A DNA stretch of 64,000 nt from Paenarthrobacter sp. AR 02 (GTDB taxonomy: Bacteria; Actinomycetota; Actinomycetes; Actinomycetales; Micrococcaceae). Made by a program: the position numbers and the translations under genes. The notes beneath the pieces were generated by a model. It had not been told where the DNA came from, made no database searches, and saw only the letters and a program-made list of their open reading frames with translations. Numbering within the stretch: position 1 is the stretch's first letter; each line of letters begins with the position of its first letter. The DNA is taken from the NCBI RefSeq assembly GCF_021538675.1, contig NZ_JAJUKH010000002.1, positions 310,001-374,000 on the forward strand, read 5' to 3'. Shown here in pieces: positions 61,676-64,000 of the stretch.

Positions 61676-62897
61676 TGCCCGGCCCGGCGGCTGCCGGCTC
61701 CTGGTAGTCGGGGCACTGGTAAGCAGCTGTGGCGTAGGCCCGCGGCAGGCGCGGGGCGATCCTGTTGATGATTTCGTCCCCGTGGCTGCCGATTGCGGCG
61801 CCCCAATCGTCGGCGCTCGCCGCCCCGCAGGCAGGGTCCCCGAACAGCACAGCTGTATCCCCGACGTCGATTCCCGTGGCGTCCGGGCCCAGATCGACCA
61901 TGAACTGGTCCATGCAGACCTTGCCGATCACCGGTACGGCGCGGCCTGCGATGTTCACCACCGAGCGTCCGCTGATGCCTTTGGGGATGCCGTCCGCGTA
62001 ACCGAGCGGGATCAGTCCGAGGTAGCGGGGTTCGTAGGTGATGGCCTGGTGTTCGTAGCTCACGCCGGTGCCGGCCGGGACTTTTTTGACCATCACCAGC
62101 GGGGCGGTGACGCTGAGTGCGGGACGCAGCCCGAAGTCTGCCGGGTCCAGGTGATCGGCGGGGGCGAGGCCGTAGATGGCCAGCCCTGCCCGGACCATGT
62201 CGAAGTGGAATTCGGGCCGGTCCAGGATGTTGGCGGAGCTGGACACGTGCCGGAGTTCGGGGGTGAGTCCGGCTTCCCGCGCCTGACGGACCGCATCTTC
62301 GAACTCGGCGACGGCGGTGGCGTTACCGGGGTGCGCGGGAACATCGGCCCAGGCCAGGTGGGTCCAGAGGCCTCGAACCCGCAGGGTCCCGTCGAGTTCG
62401 GCCTCCCGCGCCCGGGCTACGAGTTCGGCCCAATCCTCCTTGCGCGCGCCACCGCGGCTGAGGCCGCTGTCAAGCTCCAAATGCACGACGGCGGGCCGGC
62501 CGAGGCGTCCAGCGATGCCTACCAGCACCTCCAGTTGGCCGACGCTTCCAAGCGAAACATCAACGTCGTTTTCGAGGGCTTCAAGAATGGTGGCGCTTGT
62601 CTGGGATGCCAGATAAAGCCAGGAAAGGATGGGGACGGTGATTCCTGCTTGCCGTAGCGCGATGGCTTCGGTGAGCTGCGCGGTTCCCAGCCAGTCCGCG
62701 CCCGCCGCAACTGCTTCGCGGGCCACTTCCACGAGTCCATGACCATAGGCATTGCCCTTCACGACGGCCATGAAATACGGCGCTTCGCTCCGCTTTTTCA
62801 AGGACCGGACGTTGTCTGAAATTGCGGACAGGTCTACGGTGACCTGCCCGGAAAGGGCGGTCGGGGCCGCCCCTTGATACTGTGCATTACGTCTCAT
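61665..62897 (-). CDS. alr: Alanine racemase
   Basis: The protein has 410 residues. The PLP lysine is Lys47 in FMAVVKGNAYGHG (the usual motif reads KADAYGHG). The TIM barrel is followed by the second-base Tyr in AGTGVSYEHQAITYEPRYLG and CMDQFMVDLGPD. It interconverts L- and D-alanine, for cell wall or for alanine catabolism. Operon overlap with a PucR regulator and a divergent amino acid permease favours a regulated catabolic role (DadX-like); that is inference. Confidence 0.92.
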   Translation of the reverse strand: MRRNAQYQGAAPTALSGQVTVDLSAISDNVRSLKKRSEAPYFMAVVKGNAYGHGLVEVAREAVAAGADWLGTAQLTEAIALRQAGITVPILSWLYLASQTSATILEALENDVDVSLGSVGQLEVLVGIAGRLGRPAVVHLELDSGLSRGGARKEDWAELVARAREAELDGTLRVRGLWTHLAWADVPAHPGNATAVAEFEDAVRQAREAGLTPELRHVSSSANILDRPEFHFDMVRAGLAIYGLAPADHLDPADFGLRPALSVTAPLVMVKKVPAGTGVSYEHQAITYEPRYLGLIPLGYADGIPKGISGRSVVNIAGRAVPVIGKVCMDQFMVDLGPDATGIDVGDTAVLFGDPACGAASADDWGAAIGSHGDEIINRIAPRLPRAYATAAYQCPDYQEPAAAGPGNVA

Positions 62898-62995
62898 GGT
62901 TGAACACTATAGGTCATTTTGCACCGCAGTGAGAGGTGGCTCACATGCCAGTCTTGTGGAGGGGAAATCGAAACTACTTTGAAGGGACGTCAAGG

Positions 62996-64000
62996 GTGAC
63001 CGTGCCTGTGAACACCAAAAACGAAGCGGCGGTGAGCGTGACGAGGCCGAGCCTCGGTGCGCAGCTCCTGCGCCGCAAGCCCATCGGCCAGATGGTCGAT
63101 GAATCCGGAGGCGGCGAGGGCGGTACGCCGTTGGTCCGCAGCTTTGGCGTACTCCAGCTGACCATGATCAGTGTTGGTGCCACGCTTGGCACCGGCATCC
63201 TGGTGATCCTGGGCGAGTCCGTGCCGCTGGCGGGACCGGCCATTTGGATCTCCTTCGTCATCGCCGGCGTGGCCGCTCTCCTCTCCGCTGTTTCCTACGC
63301 CGAAATGGCCGGCCTCGTCCCCGTGGCAGGATCCAGCTATTCCTATTCCTACGCCACCATGGGTGAGGGCATGGCCTGGATTTGCGGCTGGTGCCTGGTG
63401 CTGGAGTATGCGGTCTCTGTCGCAGCTGTAGCCGTGGGTGCGGGGCAGTACGTCAATGAGACGTTGGCAGCGTTTGGGCAGGTCCTGCCTGATGCCATCA
63501 GCCAGCCCCCGGGCGATGGGGGCGTACTCAACCTCCCCGCGCTGATCATCGTGGTGCTTGCCATGATCCTGCTGGTGCGGGGTGCACGGGAAAGCGCCTG
63601 GATCAACACCACAATCGTCATCATCAAGGTGGGTATCCTGATCTTCTTCTGCGCTGTGGCGTTCACTGCCTTCAACGCAGGGAACTTCGAGCCGCTCATG
63701 CCCATGGGCGCAGCCGGTGTTTCTGCCGCGGCGTCGAGCGTCTTCTTCTCCTACATCGGCTTTGATGCCGCCTCCACCGCGGGCGAGGAAGCCAAGAACC
63801 CCAAACGTGACCTTCCCCGCGCCATCTTGCTCTCCATGGTGATCGTCACCAGCATCTATGTCCTGGTTTCCGTCGCCGCCATCGGAGCCCGTCCCTGGGG
63901 CTGGTTCGACGGGACCGAAGCCGCGCTGGTTCAGATCCTCCACGAAATCACCGGCCAGCCGTGGATCGCACTGGTCTTCTCGGTGGGCGCCGTCCTGGCG
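62996..64000 (+). CDS. APC/CAT-family amino acid permease (partial, runs off right edge)
   Basis: An open frame of 335 codons from GTG 62996 (GAAGGG nine bases upstream; GTG 63002 is possible) leaves the window without a stop. A basic N-terminus (GAQLLRRKPIGQMVDESGGG) is followed by about eight helices, with ISVGATLGTGILVILGESVP and FFSYIGFDAASTAGEEAKNP, typical of cationic amino acid transporter-like APC permeases. It is divergent from alr/pucR across a 98-bp promoter region, suggesting joint control of amino acid uptake and racemisation. Confidence 0.9.
   Translation, partial: MTVPVNTKNEAAVSVTRPSLGAQLLRRKPIGQMVDESGGGEGGTPLVRSFGVLQLTMISVGATLGTGILVILGESVPLAGPAIWISFVIAGVAALLSAVSYAEMAGLVPVAGSSYSYSYATMGEGMAWICGWCLVLEYAVSVAAVAVGAGQYVNETLAAFGQVLPDAISQPPGDGGVLNLPALIIVVLAMILLVRGARESAWINTTIVIIKVGILIFFCAVAFTAFNAGNFEPLMPMGAAGVSAAASSVFFSYIGFDAASTAGEEAKNPKRDLPRAILLSMVIVTSIYVLVSVAAIGARPWGWFDGTEAALVQILHEITGQPWIALVFSVGAVLA

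Overview
The window looks like chromosomal DNA of a high-GC Gram-positive actinobacterium of the Arthrobacter/Paenarthrobacter type (Micrococcaceae). The reasons are strong G/C third-position bias, many GTG starts, a monomeric NADP isocitrate dehydrogenase, the perM-like/purN/purH neighbourhood, MerR/Hsp20/J-domain stress genes, and PucR, ROK and GntR regulators beside transporters. No rRNA, tRNA or CRISPR array was seen. Both edges cut genes: a NucS-like nuclease runs off the left end and an APC permease off the right.

Region by region. 1-6 kb: a PD-(D/E)XK protein, a decayed flavin monooxygenase copy and its intact paralogue, an APC permease, an SDR-like protein and a TfoX-like protein. 6.3-9.8 kb: a cold-shock gene with a structured leader, then a small A+T-richer island (ABC-2 transporter plus a frameshifted secreted protein) bounded by two 50-bp copies of the csp terminator, the far one attached to a csp remnant. 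9.1-14.6 kb: a large LuxR-type ATPase regulator behind CCACCTAG repeat clusters, an APC permease, and a membrane gene lying between duplicated permease tails. 14.6-20 kb: a P-loop kinase, ugd with a GT4 glycosyltransferase, and a secreted propeller/VCBS protein. 20-21.5 kb: a broken serine recombinase beside a TIR-domain protein. 21.6-25.3 kb: MerR regulator, Hsp20, J-domain protein, NfeD-like protein and flotillin. 25.8-35 kb: perM-like, purN and purH, with a MurNAc recycling operon (kinase, murQ, MFS) and a repeat-flanked DUF559-type nuclease lying between purN and purH. 35-38.7 kb: secreted serine protease and icd.

38.8-45.4 kb is a coherent phosphonate locus. PhnCDE uptake is encoded with two FAD amine-oxidase-like enzymes, and a GntR regulator and phosphonatase-like hydrolase are transcribed divergently. 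The set fits conversion of 2-aminoethylphosphonate or its N-methyl form to phosphonoacetaldehyde and then to phosphate plus acetaldehyde. 45.4-52.6 kb holds DoxX, a Gfo/Idh/MocA enzyme, a 41-bp repeat array and two convergent MacB-like ABC export sets. 52.7-58.1 kb is a ChvE/MmsAB-type sugar ABC transporter with a ROK repressor and a shared candidate operator. 58.4-64 kb holds a nitrilase-family amidase, a small toxin-antitoxin remnant, a PucR regulator overlapping an alanine racemase, and the divergent APC permease.

The parts most worth following are the csp-terminator-bounded island, the nuclease gene surrounded by dispersed GC-rich repeats, the TIR protein on recombinase debris, the two-oxidase phosphonate cluster, and several perfect palindromes that look like operators. 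All functional assignments are made by reading motifs; no database search was run.
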